Shown one piece after another: positions 61,270-63,099 of a stretch of 63,099 nucleotides of DNA. The position numbers and the translations under genes were made by a program. Position 1 is the stretch's first letter; every line of letters starts with the position of its first letter. The notes under the pieces are model-generated. The model worked only from the letters and a program-made list of their open reading frames with translations. It had not been told where the DNA came from and did no database searches. Location of the stretch: the NCBI GenBank assembly GCA_030247855.1, contig JAPDRN010000174.1:1-63099 (forward strand). The letters are read 5' to 3'. The DNA comes from Knufia peltigerae (Eukaryota > Ascomycota > Eurotiomycetes > Chaetothyriales > Trichomeriaceae).

Positions 61270-62187
61270 TCAATCGCGAAGCTGCCGTGGCTTCTTCCAG
61301 AACTGCCAGCGCTGCCCGCGATCCATCTGGAATTGCAGGCCATCCTCGAAATCCAGCACCAACCGTTGCAGTTCGCCACGCTTGAGCGCGGCCAGCAGCG
61401 GCCGGATCGCATCGTTGCCCAGCTGCTGCAACGAACGCAGTTGGCGCAGGTCCACCAGCGCATCGACCGACTGTTCGCCATCCACCGCTACGCCTGCGGC
61501 CTGGGCCAGGCCCTGCAGCAGCACATCGCGGCTGCGCACCTGCGCGTGCGGCGTGGCGACCGATACCGGCAGCACGCCACCGCCCCAGAACCACAGCGAA
61601 TTGATCGGCTGTTGACCCTGTGCGGCGCGCTGCTGGTTCCACGAGTGGGTGTGCAGCAGCACCTGCGCCTCGGTCATCAGCGCACGCCAGCGACGGCCCG
61701 CTTCGCCCTCAGGCAGATGAGAGAACAGATCATCACCCAGCACCTCATCGGGACTGTCGAATTCCGGCAACGCGATGTCGATGGGAAGCCGCAGGTACCA
61801 GCGCGACGGATCGGGTGCATCCAGCACGAAGCCTGCATCCGCAAACAGCGGCTGCAACACGGGCAGCAGGGCCAACGTATCGGCCAGGCTGGGCCGCAGC
61901 GTTTCGCCGTGGCCCATCATCCGCGCGCCATGCATGTCCGGCACCATGCAGGCCGGATCGGCACGCAGCCAGCAGGCGCCAGCGGCATCACCGACGTCAC
62001 GCTGGCGGGTCAACGCGGCAACCGGCCATTGCGGCGCAGCCACCGTGAAGTGACGCAGCAGCTGCGCACGCTCACCGGCGTCGCCCTGCGAGGTGGTGGC
62101 GCGTCCCAAGGCACGCGCCACATCATCCGGCAATGCAGCCACCGCAAAGCGGCTGCGTGCCGGCAACAGCAGGGTCGCCGTTGCCAC
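61270..62187 (-). CDS. rpfE: RpfE-like protein (phosphoglycerate-mutase-related regulatory protein)
   Basis: A 305-residue protein matching xanthomonad RpfE in size and in its place between recJ and greA. Conserved-looking blocks are RLPIDIALPEFDSPDEVLG-like YLRLPIDIALPEFDSPDEVL, LHTHSWNQQRAAQGQQPINS and the tryptophan-rich LWFWGGGVLP. The HxHxWNQxR and FWGGG blocks recur in bacterial proteins annotated as related to independent phosphoglycerate mutase, but the catalytic serine/metal residues of that enzyme are not evident, so an enzymatic role is uncertain. It starts with GTG three bases after the greA stop and is probably co-transcribed with carB and greA. Confidence 0.85.
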   Translation of the reverse strand: MATATLLLPARSRFAVAALPDDVARALGRATTSQGDAGERAQLLRHFTVAAPQWPVAALTRQRDVGDAAGACWLRADPACMVPDMHGARMMGHGETLRPSLADTLALLPVLQPLFADAGFVLDAPDPSRWYLRLPIDIALPEFDSPDEVLGDDLFSHLPEGEAGRRWRALMTEAQVLLHTHSWNQQRAAQGQQPINSLWFWGGGVLPVSVATPHAQVRSRDVLLQGLAQAAGVAVDGEQSVDALVDLRQLRSLQQLGNDAIRPLLAALKRGELQRLVLDFEDGLQFQMDRGQRWQFWKKPRQLRD

Positions 62188-62190
62188 GGA

Positions 62191-62667
62191 TCAGTCCTGG
62201 TAGCTGACGCTGACGATCTCGTACTCGCGCTGGCCGGCCGGCGCATCGATCACGATCGAGTCACCTTCCAGCTTGCCGATCATCGCGCGGGCGACCGGCG
62301 AGGAAATGGCGATCAGGCCCAGTTTGATGTCCGCTTCCAGATCGCCAACGATCTGGTACTTCTTCTCTTCGTCTGATTCCACGTCGGCCAGGGTCACGCT
62401 GGCGCCGAACACCACCTTGGAGCCTGCATTGAGCTTGCTCACATCGATGATCTCGGCGTGCGACAACTCGCCTTCCAACTGCTTGATGCGGCCTTCGATG
62501 AAGCCCTGTTCCTCGCGCGCGGCGTGGTACTCGGCATTCTCCTTCAGGTCACCGTGCTCGCGCGCTTCGGCGATCGCGGCGATCACCTTCGGGCGCTTGA
62601 CCGACTTCAGGTGATCCAGTTCGTCGCGCAGCCGCTGCGCGCCCTTCATCGTGATGGGTGCTCTCAT
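62191..62667 (-). CDS. greA: Transcription elongation factor GreA
   Basis: A 158-residue GreA, exactly the E. coli length. The N-terminal coiled coil (about 1-75) has GAQRLRDELDHLKSVKRPKV and the tip residues in EAREHGDLKENAEYHAARE; the C-terminal FKBP-like domain includes SPVARAMIGKLEGDSIVI. It rescues backtracked RNA polymerase. The ATG overlaps the carB stop (ATGA), so expression follows pyrimidine/arginine operon transcription. Confidence 0.97.
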   Translation of the reverse strand: MRAPITMKGAQRLRDELDHLKSVKRPKVIAAIAEAREHGDLKENAEYHAAREEQGFIEGRIKQLEGELSHAEIIDVSKLNAGSKVVFGASVTLADVESDEEKKYQIVGDLEADIKLGLIAISSPVARAMIGKLEGDSIVIDAPAGQREYEIVSVSYQD

Positions 62668-63099
62668 GCGTTCAACTCCTTGTGCAGTTCCTGCAGCGAC
62701 CAGACCGGGCCGGTACCGCGGAATTCCAGTGAATCCACCAGCGCCTTGGCGCCAGCAATGGTGGTCGAATAGGTGACACGGTGCTGCAGTGCCTCGCGAC
62801 GGATCGAGAACGAGTCGTTGATCGCGGCACGGCCTTCGGTCGTGTTGACGATATAGACGATTTCGCCGTTCTTGATCGAGTCGACGATGTGCGGACGGCC
62901 TTCGACCACCTTGTTGATGATCTCGCAGTCCATGCCGTGCTGCTGCAGCCACGCCGCGGTGCCACGGGTGGCGACCAGGCTGTAGCCACGCGCCAGCAGG
63001 GCCTTGGCCACCGGCAGCACGCGCTTCTTGTCCGGGTCGCGCACCGACACGAAGGCCTTGCCCACCGGCGGCGCCTTGATGCCACCGGCTTCCTGCGCG
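62664..63099 (-). CDS. carB: Carbamoyl-phosphate synthase large subunit, C-terminal part
   Basis: The last 144 residues of CarB are seen; the gene continues beyond the window. They form the MGS-like allosteric domain: KAFVSVRDPDKKRVLPVAKALLARGYSLVATRGTAAWLQ (pieces KAFVSVRDPDKKRVLPVAKA and GYSLVATRGTAAWLQ), then IVYIVNTTEGRAAINDSFSIRR and HRVTYSTTIAGAKALVDSL. This domain binds the feedback regulators UMP and ornithine. It overlaps greA by ATGA. Confidence 0.95.
   Translation of the reverse strand, partial: AQEAGGIKAPPVGKAFVSVRDPDKKRVLPVAKALLARGYSLVATRGTAAWLQQHGMDCEIINKVVEGRPHIVDSIKNGEIVYIVNTTEGRAAINDSFSIRREALQHRVTYSTTIAGAKALVDSLEFRGTGPVWSLQELHKELNA

Overview
The window is a GC-rich chromosomal segment of a Stenotrophomonas-type xanthomonad, probably of the S. 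maltophilia complex. Three things suggest this. It carries the rpf (diffusible signal factor, DSF) genes in xanthomonad style: acnA/rpfA, rpfB, rpfF, rpfC, rpfG, lysS, prfB, rpfD, recJ, rpfE and greA. Short palindromes that begin with GTAG, the SMAG-type REP sequences known from Stenotrophomonas, sit between many genes. Codon use is uniformly GC-rich. No phage, insertion sequence, CRISPR array, rRNA or tRNA gene was recognised. One run of 98 N (51663-51760) is an assembly gap.

1-20085 is a chemotaxis and motility island on the + strand. It holds the end of one cheA, the stator pair motC/motD, a ParA-like array-positioning ATPase, a CheW-like partner with a repeat-rich N-terminus, a STAS protein, cheY, a second full cheA, three large chemoreceptors that all end in Asp-Trp-Gln-Glu-Phe, a YcgR-like PilZ protein, cheW, a small secreted protein, and cheR-cheD-cheB. 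At least five good and two weaker sigma-28 (FliA) promoter matches stand in front of these units, so the island looks like a class of late flagellar genes. A 929-base gap between the second and third receptor is packed with structured repeats and a trinucleotide tract.

20178-24541 holds three tandem genes for related secreted proteins of unknown function. 24712-31556 has the two aconitases (acnB on the - strand, acnA/rpfA on the + strand), with a VapBC-type toxin-antitoxin pair and a BamE-like protein between them. 31658-37803 has an unknown secreted protein and the choline-to-glycine-betaine genes betT, betI, betB and betA, with a perfect palindromic BetI-type operator in the divergent promoter region.

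38026-44173 is the core DSF system: RpfB (acyl-CoA ligase), RpfF (DSF synthase), then RpfC (hybrid sensor kinase) and RpfG (HD-GYP cyclic-di-GMP phosphodiesterase) as an overlapping pair on the - strand. lysS and prfB follow but are separated by a SMAG-bounded block of an acetolactate synthase-like enzyme, an aldehyde dehydrogenase and an Xre/MmyB regulator. prfB keeps the classical programmed +1 frameshift. The LytTR regulator rpfD is broken by an in-frame TAA and lies beside the assembly gap. An acyltransferase-3 membrane protein and a large VIT/vWA secreted protein follow. The segment ends with recJ, flanked by two DUF1176 paralogues on the other strand, then rpfE, greA and the end of carB.

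Together the genes cover sensing (receptors, CheA/CheY), adaptation (CheR/B/D), motor output (MotC/D, YcgR), cell-cell signalling (Rpf) and osmoprotection (Bet). RpfG and YcgR suggest that cyclic-di-GMP connects quorum sensing with motility; that link is inference from family knowledge.
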